Shown in pieces: positions 18,387-28,230 of a DNA stretch of 64,000 bases (position 1 is its first letter; each line of letters opens with the position of its first letter). The DNA comes from RUG11462 sp045649405 (GTDB lineage: Bacteria; Bacillota; Clostridia; Oscillospirales; Acutalibacteraceae): assembly GCA_045649405.1 (NCBI GenBank), contig JAZRPW010000024.1, forward strand, positions 1-64,000, read 5' to 3'. A program made the position numbers and the translations under genes. Below the pieces are notes generated by a model. The model saw only the letters and a program-made list of their open reading frames with translations, was not told the DNA's origin and ran no database searches.

Positions 18387-19733
18387 CTAAATTTTCAAAT
18401 TTCTAATTTTATCTGCAATAGATTCTGCCATTGCAGTAATTTCGTCTTCATTTTTACCTTCAATCATTACTCTGACTAATGGCTCGGTACCTGATGCTCT
18501 AACCAAAACTCTACCATTAGAACCTAATTGTTGTTCAGCTTTTACAATTGCATCACGAACAATTTTGCTTTCAGCATAAAACTCTTTAACTTCTTTTGTC
18601 ACAGTAACATTAACCAGAACTTGCGGGAATTGTTCCATAACACTACTAAGTTGTTTCAAAGATTTACCTGTTCTTTTCATTGTTGCAATTAATTGAAGCG
18701 CAGATAATTGACCGTCACCGGTAGATGCATGCTTCAAATAAATAATATGACCTGATTGCTCGCCACCGATAACAAATCCGTTTGCTCTCATTTCTTCAAG
18801 AACGTATCTATCGCCAACTTTTGTTGTTTTAACATCAACACCAACACGTTCTGCAAACTTAAAGAAACCAATGTTAGACATAACTGTCATTACAACAGTA
18901 TTTTTATCAAGTTCATTTCTTTGCTTTAAGTCATTAACAGAAATAGCAATAATCATATCGCCATCAACAATATTACCCTCGTTATCAACTGCTAAACATC
19001 TATCAGCGTCGCCATCAAAAGCAATACCACAATCACAATCATTTTGGACTACTGCTTTTTGCAAATTTTCAAGGTGAGTTGAGCCGCAATTCAAGTTAAT
19101 GTTTACACCTGTTGGTTCTGTGCTTAAAAAGATACAGTCGGCACCAAGTTTTGTGAAAACCTTCTGAGCAGTTTGATAAGATGCACCGTTTGCACAGTCA
19201 AATGCAATTTTCAAACCACTAAAATCAACATCAACTGTTGAAATCAAATGGTCAACATAAATATCAATAGCATCATCTCTGTAATAAACTCTACCTATAT
19301 TTCCATCAGTTGCTTTTTCGTGTTTACCTTTATCATCAAGCACAATTGCTTCAATTTCTTCTTCCAAAGCATCAGGAAGTTTAAAACCATTTTTATCAAA
19401 AAGTTTAATGCCGTTATATTCAAATGGATTGTGAGATGCAGAAATCATAATACCAGCAGAGCAACCCAACTCTCCAATCAAATATGCAGCACACGGTGTT
19501 GGAACAACGCCAACACTAATTACATCTGCACCAACAGAGCATAAACCAGCACTTAATGCAGATTCAAGCATATCACAAGAAATTCTAGTATCCTTTGCAA
19601 TTAAAATCTTTGGTTTTTTTGCTTCTACAGCCAAAACTTCTGCTGCTGCTTTACCAATTTTCATTGCAAGTTCAATTGTCAATTCTTTATTAGCAATACC
19701 TCTTGCTCCATCAGTTCCAAAAAGTCTTCCCAT
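18387..19733 (-). CDS. glmM: Phosphoglucosamine mutase
   Basis: Converts glucosamine 6-phosphate to glucosamine 1-phosphate on the way to UDP-GlcNAc and peptidoglycan. 448 residues. The phosphoserine loop is ISASHNP with the active Ser at residue 100, the metal loop is DGDADR, and the C-terminal phosphate-binding loop is RASGTEPLVRVM. The ATG follows AAAGGAG. In many Firmicutes glmM follows cdaA-cdaR; here the cdaR-like gene is 44 kb away at the right edge and glmM lies behind ruvB instead. Confidence 0.97.
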   Translation of the reverse strand: MGRLFGTDGARGIANKELTIELAMKIGKAAAEVLAVEAKKPKILIAKDTRISCDMLESALSAGLCSVGADVISVGVVPTPCAAYLIGELGCSAGIMISASHNPFEYNGIKLFDKNGFKLPDALEEEIEAIVLDDKGKHEKATDGNIGRVYYRDDAIDIYVDHLISTVDVDFSGLKIAFDCANGASYQTAQKVFTKLGADCIFLSTEPTGVNINLNCGSTHLENLQKAVVQNDCDCGIAFDGDADRCLAVDNEGNIVDGDMIIAISVNDLKQRNELDKNTVVMTVMSNIGFFKFAERVGVDVKTTKVGDRYVLEEMRANGFVIGGEQSGHIIYLKHASTGDGQLSALQLIATMKRTGKSLKQLSSVMEQFPQVLVNVTVTKEVKEFYAESKIVRDAIVKAEQQLGSNGRVLVRASGTEPLVRVMIEGKNEDEITAMAESIADKIRNLKI

Positions 19734-19744
19734 AATATTCTCCT

Positions 19745-20779
19745 TTAAGACAAAAAGCTGTTTTGTCTATCTTTAGCAATGCCTAAATGTTTATATGCCA
19801 AGTCGGTTACACATCTACCACGAGCAGTTCTTGATAAAAATCCAATCTGCATTAAATATGGTTCATAAACATCTTCAATAGTAACAGTTTCTTCATTCAA
19901 AGCTGCGGCTAATGTTTCAAGGCCGACAGGACCACCATTATATATATTAATAATTATATCTAAAAGTCTGCGGTCAAATTCATCAAGACCCAGTTCGTCA
20001 ATTTCAAATCTATTGAGCGCAGAAATAGCTACTTCTTCAGTAATTACACCGTCAAACTCAACTTCAGCAACATCACGAACACGTTTCAAAAGTCTATTTG
20101 CAATTCTTGGCGTACCTCTTGAACGAGATGCAATTTCTAAAGCACCGTCATGAGTTATATCAACGCCTAATATGCCAGCAGAGCGAGTAACGATATCAGC
20201 TAATTCTTTAGGAGAATAAAGTTCAAGTCGAAGTAGTATACCAAATCTATCTCTAAATGGCGCTGTAAGTTGACCTGAACGAGTTGTAGCACCGATTAAA
20301 GTGAACTTAGGCAAATCAAGGCGAATAGATCTTGCAGAAGGCCCTTTGCCGATAAAAATATCAATACTATAATCTTCCATTGCAGGGTACAAAACCTCTT
20401 CAACCGAACGAGAAAGTCTATGAATCTCGTCGATGAACAAAACATCGCCTGGTTGCAAATTGGTCAACAAGGCAGCCAAATCACCCTGCTTTTCAATTGC
20501 AGGACCACTTGTCACTCGCAAATTAACTCCCATTTCTTTTGCAACAATTCCAGCAAGTGTTGTTTTGCCAAGACCAGGAGGGCCATAAAGCAAAATATGA
20601 TCAAGAGACTCTCCTCTGCCTTTTGAAGCACTCATATAAATTGAAAGATTTTCTTTTGCTTTGGTTTGACCAATATACTCATCAAGAGTTTTTGGTCTTA
20701 AAGAAACTTCGATTTCAGCATCAGCATTTTCAGAAAATTCTGTTGCTACAATTCTGTTTTCAAAATCCATTTCATTCAT
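19745..20779 (-). CDS. ruvB: Holliday junction branch migration ATPase
   Basis: Hexameric AAA+ motor that migrates Holliday junctions with RuvA. 344 residues. Walker A GPPGLGKTTL, Walker B VLFIDEIHR, sensor 1 LIGATTRSG, arginine-finger region FRDRFGI and the C-terminal winged helix are present, with the family start RPKTLDEYIGQ. It is 16 bp behind ruvA. Confidence 0.98.
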   Translation of the reverse strand: MNEMDFENRIVATEFSENADAEIEVSLRPKTLDEYIGQTKAKENLSIYMSASKGRGESLDHILLYGPPGLGKTTLAGIVAKEMGVNLRVTSGPAIEKQGDLAALLTNLQPGDVLFIDEIHRLSRSVEEVLYPAMEDYSIDIFIGKGPSARSIRLDLPKFTLIGATTRSGQLTAPFRDRFGILLRLELYSPKELADIVTRSAGILGVDITHDGALEIASRSRGTPRIANRLLKRVRDVAEVEFDGVITEEVAISALNRFEIDELGLDEFDRRLLDIIINIYNGGPVGLETLAAALNEETVTIEDVYEPYLMQIGFLSRTARGRCVTDLAYKHLGIAKDRQNSFLS

Positions 20780-20795
20780 AATAATTCCCCATTAA

Positions 20796-21392
20796 TTAAA
20801 ACAAATATTTTAATGCATCTTTAATAATTTGTTCAGCATTTTTTGATAAATCACATTTCTCAACTGCTTTTGCGGCTTCTGAATGAGAATAACCAAGCAC
20901 TTGCAAAGCAGAAATTGCCTCTGATTTATTATTTGAGTTTACTGCAGATAATGAAATATCGTTTCTATCAATTCCATCATCAGAAACAGTAATACCAACT
21001 TTATCTTTTAATTCAAGCACAATTCTTTGAGCAACTTTAGGGCCAACACCTTGCGCACGAGTTAGAGTTTTTGTATCACCCATAGAAACGGCTGAACAAA
21101 ATGCCTCAGGTGTAAGTTCAGATAAAATACTGATTGCTGCTTTAGAGCCAACACCGTTAATCTTTAACAATAATTTAAAAACTTCTAACTCTTCTTTGGT
21201 TGCAAAGCCAAAGAAATCAACAGCATCTTGCCTAACGTTCATATAAGTAAATAAAAACACTTCTTGTTGTGGTTCTGGAAGTTGTCTTAATGTGTTATTA
21301 GTTACTCTACAGCCATAACCAACGCCGGCGCATTCAACAACAGCAGTTGTTGGGTCAACATAAATCAATTTTCCTTTCAGTGAATAAATCAT
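20796..21392 (-). CDS. ruvA: Holliday junction DNA-binding subunit RuvA
   Basis: Tetrameric junction-binding protein. 198 residues: N-terminal OB fold (MIYSLKGKLIYVDP), helix-hairpin-helix motifs LLKINGVGSKAAI and LTRAQGVGPKVAQRIVLELK, and a C-terminal three-helix RuvB-binding domain (EAISALQVLGYSHSEAAKAV). Between ruvC and ruvB with gaps of 13 and 16 bp. Confidence 0.98.
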   Translation of the reverse strand: MIYSLKGKLIYVDPTTAVVECAGVGYGCRVTNNTLRQLPEPQQEVFLFTYMNVRQDAVDFFGFATKEELEVFKLLLKINGVGSKAAISILSELTPEAFCSAVSMGDTKTLTRAQGVGPKVAQRIVLELKDKVGITVSDDGIDRNDISLSAVNSNNKSEAISALQVLGYSHSEAAKAVEKCDLSKNAEQIIKDALKYLF

Positions 21393-21405
21393 AACAATAC
21401 TCCAT

Positions 21406-21906
21406 TTATCTTAAATTTCTTAATTTTCCAGTAAGCGAGCTCGCCGAGTGAGCGTGACAAATTGCAACAGCAAGTGCGTCAGCAGTATCATCAGGTTTTG
21501 GAACCTTTTGCAAATTAAGCAACATTCTTGTCATTTCTTGCACTTGTTGTTTAACTGCCTTTCCATAACCGGTTACAGCTTGTTTAACTTGCAAAGGTGT
21601 GTATTCTGCTATATCGAGACCTCTTTGTTTAGCGGCCAACAAACAAACACCTCTAGCTTCAGCAACACCAATAGCAGTTGTAGCATTTGTGTTAAAGAAA
21701 AGTTTTTCAATTGACAGTGCATCTGGCTTATATGAATCCATAATTACACACAACTGATTATAGATTTGCAAAAGTCTATCATTCAAATCATCATCTTTAG
21801 AGGTTGTGATTGCACCGTAGTCCAAAACTCTAAATTTATTGGCCTTATATTCTATTACTCCAAAACCTACAATAGCGTAACCTGGGTCAATACCAATTAT
21901 AATCAT
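21406..21906 (-). CDS. ruvC: Holliday junction resolvase RuvC
   Basis: Endonuclease that resolves Holliday junctions. From the chosen ATG it has 166 residues, MIIIGIDPGYAIVGFGVIE; D7 is the first catalytic aspartate, SIEKLFF provides the glutamate and DTADALAVAICHA the C-terminal acids. A GAAAGGTG site lies 5-6 nt upstream; a start seven codons earlier would precede this site. First gene of the run down to clpE. Confidence 0.97.
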   Translation of the reverse strand: MIIIGIDPGYAIVGFGVIEYKANKFRVLDYGAITTSKDDDLNDRLLQIYNQLCVIMDSYKPDALSIEKLFFNTNATTAIGVAEARGVCLLAAKQRGLDIAEYTPLQVKQAVTGYGKAVKQQVQEMTRMLLNLQKVPKPDDTADALAVAICHAHSASSLTGKLRNLR

Positions 21907-21953
21907 ATTACACCTTTCAAATAACAAAATTTCTCCAATTTACATTCTCAACT

Positions 21954-21982
21954 ATTATACCACAAGTAGTTCAAAAACGCAA
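21954..21982 (-). promoter_or_regulatory. Sigma-A promoter of the ruvC-to-clpE run
   Basis: Minus-strand -35 TTGCGT, 17-base spacer, -10 TATAAT (perfect), about 50 bases before the ruvC ATG. Confidence 0.7.
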
Positions 21983-22014
21983 TTAATTTTACAAAAAAAT
22001 AATGATTTTTATTA

Positions 22015-22053
22015 AATAAAAATGCCTTGGCACTAATAATTAGTACCAAGGCA
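22015..22053 (-). terminator. Rho-independent terminator of the GH5/beta-helix operon
   Basis: Minus-strand arms TGCCTTGG and CCAAGGCA with an inner ACTAA/TTAGT pairing and one mismatch, followed by a T-rich tail; five bases past the beta-helix gene stop. Confidence 0.85.
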
Positions 22054-22057
22054 TAAA

Positions 22058-24118
22058 TCAAACTACTTTTTGATATAGTTCAACATCAAACTTTGCTAAA
22101 AATTGTCGTATTTTCAACAAGTCAGCAATGTCTAAATTGTTGTTACCATTAACATCTGCTGCCGTAGGGTCAATTGTAACTTTTTCTTTAACTAACCATT
22201 TTACCAACCACAAAGCATCAACTAAATTTACTTTTTTATCAAAGTTAACATCGCCAGGTGTAGTTTTATCAAATGTTCCAGGAATCCAATAATCTCCGCC
22301 AACTTCATAAGCACCAACATCAGGAGAATCCCCCACAAAATCATCTTCAATGTTTTCGAGTTTAGCGCCTGCGTCAATCAAAGGCGAATCTTCATTTGGA
22401 ATGAAATGCTCATCAATTTTGAAATCAGTTTTAAATACATTAGCAACCAAAGTTGGTGCATTTGCACCAGTAATAAAATCTGCTGTTGGATTAATTGCAT
22501 TGTTAGCAATTAAAGTCCCTTTTTGCGAATAACCCGCTGTCTTAGGCCAACCTTGAATTCCCTCGTAGCAATCAAAAACAGTGTTTCTGTAAATAGTATT
22601 ATTCAAGCTACTGCAATTTATAACTATTCCTGACTCGTTAAAATTCCAAACAACATTGTTTCTAACAACAAAATCAGTACATTCGTTGTCTAAATAAATG
22701 CCACAAGACTTATCACTATCATGCACCCAGTTGTTTTTAATAACTACACCTTTACCGTTTCTGTGATAAGCATAAATAGCACCACCATCACGAGTCAAAT
22801 ACATTGCATTGTGGCAATCATTATACTCGATAACTGTGTTGCCATAACCATCGCCTGCAATACCTGTGTTTATGAAGTAAATTAAAAATCTTCCTGATTT
22901 ATAAAGATTATTATGACTAATTAAATTGTTTTCTGCTCCACCTTCAATAGAGATGCAAGCGTTATAACCGCCACCGTAATTTACATCGTGAATATCACAA
23001 TTAATAACTGTGTTATTATCGCCGTTTATAAGCAAACCACTACTGTATGTATAAGCAATCTCACTATTTTTCCAAATATTGTTATTGCTATTGTGAAAAC
23101 GGGTTGTATTGTATGCATTTATGTGTGAGTTATAACCATCATTTGTTCTAAAAAAGTCGCCATAATAAACATTAACATCATCAAAAACATTATTGTTAGA
23201 ATCTTGAACAATAAAGCCACCATAAAAATCAATATTTTTAAGATGAATATTACTACCAGACCAATATTCAGCACCACTATTTCGAGTTCTAATGTGAACC
23301 TCATTTTTATCAGGAGCTTGGTTATCAGGCATAATTATATAAAAATAGCCGGTTTCTTTATCATAATAATATTCTTTTGCAACATCGAGTCCAGCAAGAG
23401 AATTAGTTAAATAATACCAATCTCCTTTCATTGGAGTATAAGTTACAGATTCTTCGCCAACATAGTCAAACTTTAGTTTTTCTCCTGCAACATACTCTTT
23501 TATAACGCGAGCATAAGAAAGATACTGTTCATATTCATATCCTGTCCAAAGATATGCAGTAGCTCCTGTCCAATCGCCCTCTGGCAAAGCATCATCAACA
23601 ATGGTATAGTGGTCAGAACCCTCATCCATAATAGCTCTTTCCATTTTAAGAAAATCATCTGCAGGAGCATTAGGCCATCTTGCTTCCATTAGATTTTCAA
23701 ATTCGCCATTGTTGCTAATTAATGCATGTGGAATATCATCATATTTACCAATATTAGTTCTATAAATATTATCTTTGTACCTTTCCCAGGAAGATGTTAT
23801 CGGATCATAAGCCGTGAATAATACTCTTCCACCCTCTTCTCCTTCAATTTTCAAAGGATATTCTTCGCTTCCACCACTATTAACAAAAACCAACTTTTGA
23901 TTATAAGTACCAGGTAGCAACACAATTGTATCATCTTCACCCATAACTTGTCTTGCCCTATCAATTGTTTTTAAAGGTCGTTCTTTAGTGCCATAATTAG
24001 AATCATTACCAACTGTATTTGAAACGTAAATCTTGTTTCCTTGAGCCAAAATCACATTTGGAAACAAAGCAAAAGCCATAGACAAAACCAAAATTATACT
24101 AATAATTTTTAATCTCAT
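22058..24118 (-). CDS. Secreted right-handed beta-helix protein with C-terminal dockerin
   Basis: Probably a polysaccharide lyase or glycoside hydrolase of the parallel beta-helix class. 686 residues: signal peptide 1-26, then KIYVSNTVGNDSNYGTKERP and TIVLLPGTYNQ, the usual opening of pectate-lyase-superfold proteins. Many Asn-rich coils follow between about 290 and 560, such as NNIWKNSEIAYTYSSGLLI and NTVINCDIHDVN. A type I dockerin occupies about 622-680, with calcium loops DVNFDKKVNLVD and DVNGNNNLDIAD. The dockerin predicts attachment to a cohesin, possibly the cohesin-like modules of the scaffold-like protein in this window. It starts 22 bp after the GH5 gene, so the two are probably co-transcribed. 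The substrate cannot be deduced. Confidence 0.87.
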   Translation of the reverse strand: MRLKIISIILVLSMAFALFPNVILAQGNKIYVSNTVGNDSNYGTKERPLKTIDRARQVMGEDDTIVLLPGTYNQKLVFVNSGGSEEYPLKIEGEEGGRVLFTAYDPITSSWERYKDNIYRTNIGKYDDIPHALISNNGEFENLMEARWPNAPADDFLKMERAIMDEGSDHYTIVDDALPEGDWTGATAYLWTGYEYEQYLSYARVIKEYVAGEKLKFDYVGEESVTYTPMKGDWYYLTNSLAGLDVAKEYYYDKETGYFYIIMPDNQAPDKNEVHIRTRNSGAEYWSGSNIHLKNIDFYGGFIVQDSNNNVFDDVNVYYGDFFRTNDGYNSHINAYNTTRFHNSNNNIWKNSEIAYTYSSGLLINGDNNTVINCDIHDVNYGGGYNACISIEGGAENNLISHNNLYKSGRFLIYFINTGIAGDGYGNTVIEYNDCHNAMYLTRDGGAIYAYHRNGKGVVIKNNWVHDSDKSCGIYLDNECTDFVVRNNVVWNFNESGIVINCSSLNNTIYRNTVFDCYEGIQGWPKTAGYSQKGTLIANNAINPTADFITGANAPTLVANVFKTDFKIDEHFIPNEDSPLIDAGAKLENIEDDFVGDSPDVGAYEVGGDYWIPGTFDKTTPGDVNFDKKVNLVDALWLVKWLVKEKVTIDPTAADVNGNNNLDIADLLKIRQFLAKFDVELYQKVV

Positions 24119-24140
24119 ACATACACCTCTTAATTGTTAA

Positions 24141-26126
24141 TTATTTTACCTTAACTTTTCTCACTTTTGACCATTTAGAATACGCAAATTTATTACCTTG
24201 TTTTAATATCGCTCTAATTTTAACTTGATAAGTTCCTTTTTTGAGCTTTTTAATAGTTTTTGTAACGTTCTTCTTTGCAGTAAATGTTTTTGTTAACCAT
24301 TTACCTTTAAGTTTATATCTAACTTGCAAACCTGTAGCGCCCGGAACTTTAGTGTATTTAACCTTGAATTGCTTTTTACCGCTAACAACTTTGAAAGAAG
24401 GTACTTTTAAAATGTATTTTGCAATAGTGTTGCCTTGTTCAAGTAATCCGCCACAATCGGCACAAAACTTGTCTCCAGAATAACCTTCATTAAAGTATGA
24501 CGCTGGTTTTGTATTCTCTAATTCAAATGAAGTATGTCTGCAAAGTGTTGGCAACTGAGTTGTAGATATAGTAGGTTTAGTCGTTGGTTGAGTTGCAACG
24601 GTAGTAGTTGGTTTTGTTGTTGGTTGAGTTGTTGAACTAGTTGTAGTGGTTTCAATCTCATAATCGTATGACACAACATAAGACTCAGAAAACTCACTTT
24701 CAAACACCAATCCAGCATATTCTCTACACGCTACTACAACATATTTGCAATTTTTAAAGGCATCAAAACTCAAATCACTATACATATTTGAACGCGAAGT
24801 TCCAATACACTCAAATTCGCCGCCTTCAGTTGATTTATAAATTTTATAATAATCAGCATCAGAAATTTTGGTCCAATAAACGCTCAATTCAATATCGTTA
24901 TAAATATAATATTTTACGTCTTGAACAATACTCATTTTAATGTCTGGAATTGTGGTAGTTGTTGTAGTTTTTAATGTAGTGGTTGTTGGTGGCATTGTTT
25001 TATATGTTGTGTTTGCATTTGGATTTGTGTATGTTGTTGCTGCCGGCATAATACCAAACGCTGAATTGTCAATCAAAGCAGAAACAATTTGCGGAAATAA
25101 CACGCTATAATTTTGTCTGCTAATTAGTCTAAAATCTCCACCATCATCCCACCAAACAGGTTTAATTCCATATTTAACGCAGTTTTTCGCAACAACTTCG
25201 GCATATTGCGCTCTGTCATATTCATTACTCTTATCAACTGCACCAAACTCACCTAAAATTACCGGAACACCTTTTGAAACAAAACTTTCATAGAATAATC
25301 TACAATAAGAATCAATTATACTGCCATCAGAGTTTGACCATGTTGATTTTGAACCAGCAAAACAGAATCCCTGTGGGTCATAAGCATGAAATTGCACAGC
25401 CAATTTATATGGAACAACATCTGTTGGCATAGCAAAACCATAAACTTCTCTAATAGCACCATAAGTATTAATAATCAAAATTCTTTTTTCATTATTATTA
25501 CCTGTTGCTCTTACTGTATCAACAAAAACTTGTGCAAGTTCATTTGCATTTTGATAATCAATTTCATCTGCTGGCGACCAATCGCTTTCTTTTTTCAAGA
25601 TTTCATTAAAAGCTTCAAACATCAAGTTTTCATCATAATATTTGAATCTTGTAGCAATATCAGTCCATAAATTAGCAAACTTTGTCTTTCTCATAGTCAT
25701 ACCACTACTGTTAGTATTCAACCAATTTTGTTCGTGGTGTGTGTTAAGAATACACTTTAAATCTTCTTCTAAAATCCAGTCCACAACCTCTTGAACTCTG
25801 TCAAGCCAAGCACTTTCCGGAAAACCACTAGCATCAATATGGGTACGCCAAGTAACCGGCAAACGAATTGTATCAAATCCAAGCTCTTTGTACTTTCTAA
25901 TTAACTCTTTAGTTATTTTTGGGTTGCCCCAAGAAGTTTCAGAATTACCTACTGAGTCAAGAGAGTTACCAATGTTAACACCAATTTTAATTTCCGAAAT
26001 TAAATCATACGCTGTAACATCTCTCATAGATTTAGCGTTTACATTCATTACTCCTCCAACAAAACACATTGAAACAAACAAAAGAACAGCCATTAAAAAC
26101 GATAATGTTTTTTTACTTTTTTTCAT
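24141..26126 (-). CDS. Secreted GH5 endoglucanase-like enzyme with basic C-terminal module
   Basis: Likely endo-beta-1,4-glucanase or related glucan/mannan hydrolase. 661 residues: signal peptide 1-32, GH5 catalytic domain about 36-352 with acid/base E175 in FEAFNEI and nucleophile E293 in ILGEFGA, plus the NTHHEQNW and QFHAYDPQG motifs. The IKIGVNIGNSLDS start resembles subfamily 4. Then a Thr-rich linker, an FN3-like domain (about 396-488), a second Thr linker, a Cys motif (C529, C555-x2-C558) and the Lys-rich module 573-661 also found in three other proteins of the window. It has no dockerin, so it is probably wall-bound or secreted rather than cohesin-attached. Good AGGAG site before the ATG. 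Confidence 0.92.
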   Translation of the reverse strand: MKKSKKTLSFLMAVLLFVSMCFVGGVMNVNAKSMRDVTAYDLISEIKIGVNIGNSLDSVGNSETSWGNPKITKELIRKYKELGFDTIRLPVTWRTHIDASGFPESAWLDRVQEVVDWILEEDLKCILNTHHEQNWLNTNSSGMTMRKTKFANLWTDIATRFKYYDENLMFEAFNEILKKESDWSPADEIDYQNANELAQVFVDTVRATGNNNEKRILIINTYGAIREVYGFAMPTDVVPYKLAVQFHAYDPQGFCFAGSKSTWSNSDGSIIDSYCRLFYESFVSKGVPVILGEFGAVDKSNEYDRAQYAEVVAKNCVKYGIKPVWWDDGGDFRLISRQNYSVLFPQIVSALIDNSAFGIMPAATTYTNPNANTTYKTMPPTTTTLKTTTTTTIPDIKMSIVQDVKYYIYNDIELSVYWTKISDADYYKIYKSTEGGEFECIGTSRSNMYSDLSFDAFKNCKYVVVACREYAGLVFESEFSESYVVSYDYEIETTTTSSTTQPTTKPTTTVATQPTTKPTISTTQLPTLCRHTSFELENTKPASYFNEGYSGDKFCADCGGLLEQGNTIAKYILKVPSFKVVSGKKQFKVKYTKVPGATGLQVRYKLKGKWLTKTFTAKKNVTKTIKKLKKGTYQVKIRAILKQGNKFAYSKWSKVRKVKVK

Positions 26127-26167
26127 AATACTCTCCTATAAATAATTTTGTATAATAATAACATATA

Positions 26168-26187
26168 TTGATATAAAAATCTATCAA
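26168..26187. promoter_or_regulatory. Inverted repeat upstream of the GH5 operon; possible operator
   Basis: TTGATA and TATCAA half-sites separated by 8 bases, about 45 bp ahead of the GH5 start. A TATAGT hexamer lies just upstream, but I could not assign a convincing -35. Confidence 0.3.
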
Positions 26188-26229
26188 CTATAGCATAAAA
26201 AATCGCAAACAAAATATGTGCATAATAAA

Positions 26230-26263
26230 CAAAAACCTGACTAAACAGGGATTTAGCCAGGTT
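26230..26263 (-). terminator. Rho-independent terminator of the small Thr-rich surface protein gene
   Basis: Minus-strand arms AACCTGGCTAAA and TTTAGTCAGGTT with one mismatch and a 6-base loop, then TTT. Confidence 0.8.
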
Positions 26264-26272
26264 ATTAAATTG

Positions 26273-27178
26273 TTAACTTACTTTTACTTTTCTACTAACA
26301 GTCCATTTGCTATAAACTTTTTTGCCACTTAATTTTCTAAACACTCTAATTTGTACTTTATAAGTGCCTTTGCTTAAACGCTTGATAGTTTTAGTAACTG
26401 CTTTTTTAGTATTAAAAGTTTTTGTTTTCCATTTGCCTTTGATTCTGTATCTAACTTGAAAACCAATTGCTTTGCTAAGTTTTTTATAATTAATCTTGAA
26501 TGATTTTTTACCTTTTGTAAGAGTAAAATAAGATTTTTCTAATGCTTTTTTGTCAAGCACTTTTCTGCTAATTTCAAGACCACAGAACATACAAGTTTTT
26601 ACCTTAGCGCCGGTTTTAAAATAAGTTGCTGCAGTAACTTTAACTTCTGTTTTATGTGACAACATTGGAACTTCTTGTTTGTAAGTATCGCCACAATCAC
26701 ATGTAAATGTTTTCTCGCCCACATTTGTACATTTTGGCTCTTTTGTCATTTTACCAGTATAAACATGTGTATGAGTTGTCGCTGCAGTTGTAGTAGTTGT
26801 TGCGGTTGTTGTAGCCTTTTGTGTTGTTTTATCTGGATTGGTTGGGTCAGGATTAGTATTTTCAACTACTGAACCAGTAGTACCTGTTACAGATGCCACG
26901 CCCGAAGTATTAGAACCAGTTTGAGATGTAGCATTTGTAGCATCAGTTGCATTGCCAGTATTAACAACAGTAGTTGTGCTTGTATTAACATCAGAAATAG
27001 TAGTTGTTGCAGGTGTTGTTTCAGTTATTGTAGCAGTTGTTGCAACAGTTGAAACTGTTGTAACAACTGCATCAAAAACATCTTCAGCATATGGGTCATC
27101 ATTAGCAAAAACTATTGCAGGAATAATTGTCAACACCATAATAACAATTAAAATCATTGAAATCAATCTATTTTTCAT
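26273..27178 (-). CDS. Small secreted Thr-rich protein ending in Cys motif and basic C-terminal module
   Basis: No catalytic domain is visible. 301 residues from the ATG that follows AGGAG by 7 nt; an earlier in-frame start six codons upstream is rejected. Signal peptide about 1-25, then a Thr/Ser/Val/Ala-rich stretch to about residue 130, probably glycosylated. A region with Cys/His pairs follows (CTNVGEKTFTCDCGDTY, then CMFCG), resembling the repeats of the LRR surface protein. The last 90 residues are the shared module (GFQVRYRIKGKWKTKTF, then GTYKVQIRVF, then YSKWTVSRKVKV). It may be little more than a display stalk plus anchor. It has its own promoter and terminator. Confidence 0.8.
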   Translation of the reverse strand: MKNRLISMILIVIMVLTIIPAIVFANDDPYAEDVFDAVVTTVSTVATTATITETTPATTTISDVNTSTTTVVNTGNATDATNATSQTGSNTSGVASVTGTTGSVVENTNPDPTNPDKTTQKATTTATTTTTAATTHTHVYTGKMTKEPKCTNVGEKTFTCDCGDTYKQEVPMLSHKTEVKVTAATYFKTGAKVKTCMFCGLEISRKVLDKKALEKSYFTLTKGKKSFKINYKKLSKAIGFQVRYRIKGKWKTKTFNTKKAVTKTIKRLSKGTYKVQIRVFRKLSGKKVYSKWTVSRKVKVS

Positions 27179-27209
27179 AAAAACACTCCTAAACAAAATT
27201 TACAATTAC

Positions 27210-27238
27210 ATTATAACACAATTACTCTCATTATTCAA
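27210..27238 (-). promoter_or_regulatory. Sigma-A promoter of the small Thr-rich surface protein gene
   Basis: Minus-strand -35 TTGAAT, 17-base spacer, -10 TATAAT (perfect) preceded by TGT as in extended -10 promoters. Confidence 0.75.
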
Positions 27239-27250
27239 TAGCAAATTATG

Positions 27251-27286
27251 AAAAAAAGAAATCTCCTGTGAACAACACAGGAGATT
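27251..27286 (-). terminator. Rho-independent terminator of the transketolase genes
   Basis: Minus-strand arms GAATCTCCTGTG and CACAGGAGATTTC around a short loop, followed by seven T residues. Confidence 0.9.
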
Positions 27287-27290
27287 CAAA

Positions 27291-28229
27291 CTACATCATT
27301 TCTTTAACAGTTTTAACAATATTTTCAGATGAGAAACCATAGTGCTCTAACAAGTCAGCAGCACTACCTGACATACCATACTCGTCGTTCATACCAATTT
27401 TCTTAACTGGTACTGGGTATTTATCAGAAAGCAAATCACAAACAGCTGAGCCCAAACCACCAATTACAGAATGCTCTTCAACTGTAACAACTTTGCCGGT
27501 TTTCTTAGCAGAAGCAAGAACTGCTTCTTCATCGAGTGGTTTAATTGTGTGAATGTTAAGAACATCTGCATTAATGCCTTCAGCTTTAAGTTTTTCAGCA
27601 GCAATTACTGCTTCGTTAACCATTAGACCTGTTGCAATAATTGTTACATCTGCACCGTCGTTCAATTTTACTGCTTTACCTACCTCAAATTTGTATGTAG
27701 CTTCATCATTGAATACAGGCACTGCAAATCTGCCAAAACGCATATAAACAGGACCATCGATTTCAGCAGCAGCAATTACAGCAGCTTTTGCTTCAACAGC
27801 ATCAGCAGGGTTAATGATTGTCATGCCCGGAATTGTGCGCATAAGCGCAATATCTTCGTTACATTGGTGTGTTGCACCATCTTCACCAACAGAAATACCA
27901 GCGTGGGTTGCGCCGATTTTTACTGGAAGGTGTGGGTAACCGATTGAGTTTCTTACTTGTTCAAAAGCACGACCTGCAGCAAACATAGCAAAACTTGAAG
28001 CGAAAACAAGTTTACCAGTTGAAGCAATACCTGCAGCAATACTCATCATATTACCTTCTGCAATACCACAGTCAATAAATTGTTCTGGATAAGCAGATTT
28101 AAATTTACCAGTTCTTGTAGCACCAGCAAGGTCAGCATCAAGAACTAACATATCTTTTCTTTTTTTACCAAGTTCAATAAGGCCTTCACCGTAGCCATCA
28201 CGAGTAGCTTTTTTAATTACATCTGCCAT
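27291..28229 (-). CDS. Transketolase, C-terminal subunit
   Basis: Pyrimidine-binding and C-terminal domains of a split transketolase of the pentose phosphate pathway. 312 residues starting MADVIKKATRDGYGEGLIEL, with DADLAGATRTG, the conserved GIAEGNMMSIAAG and the C-terminal VVTVEEHSVIGGLGSAV. The ATG lies 8 nt behind GGAGGG and directly follows the stop of the N-terminal subunit gene. Split transketolases are common in Clostridia and archaea; a DXS-type enzyme is unlikely given length and motifs. Confidence 0.94.
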   Translation of the reverse strand: MADVIKKATRDGYGEGLIELGKKRKDMLVLDADLAGATRTGKFKSAYPEQFIDCGIAEGNMMSIAAGIASTGKLVFASSFAMFAAGRAFEQVRNSIGYPHLPVKIGATHAGISVGEDGATHQCNEDIALMRTIPGMTIINPADAVEAKAAVIAAAEIDGPVYMRFGRFAVPVFNDEATYKFEVGKAVKLNDGADVTIIATGLMVNEAVIAAEKLKAEGINADVLNIHTIKPLDEEAVLASAKKTGKVVTVEEHSVIGGLGSAVCDLLSDKYPVPVKKIGMNDEYGMSGSAADLLEHYGFSSENIVKTVKEMM

Positions 28230-28230
28230 C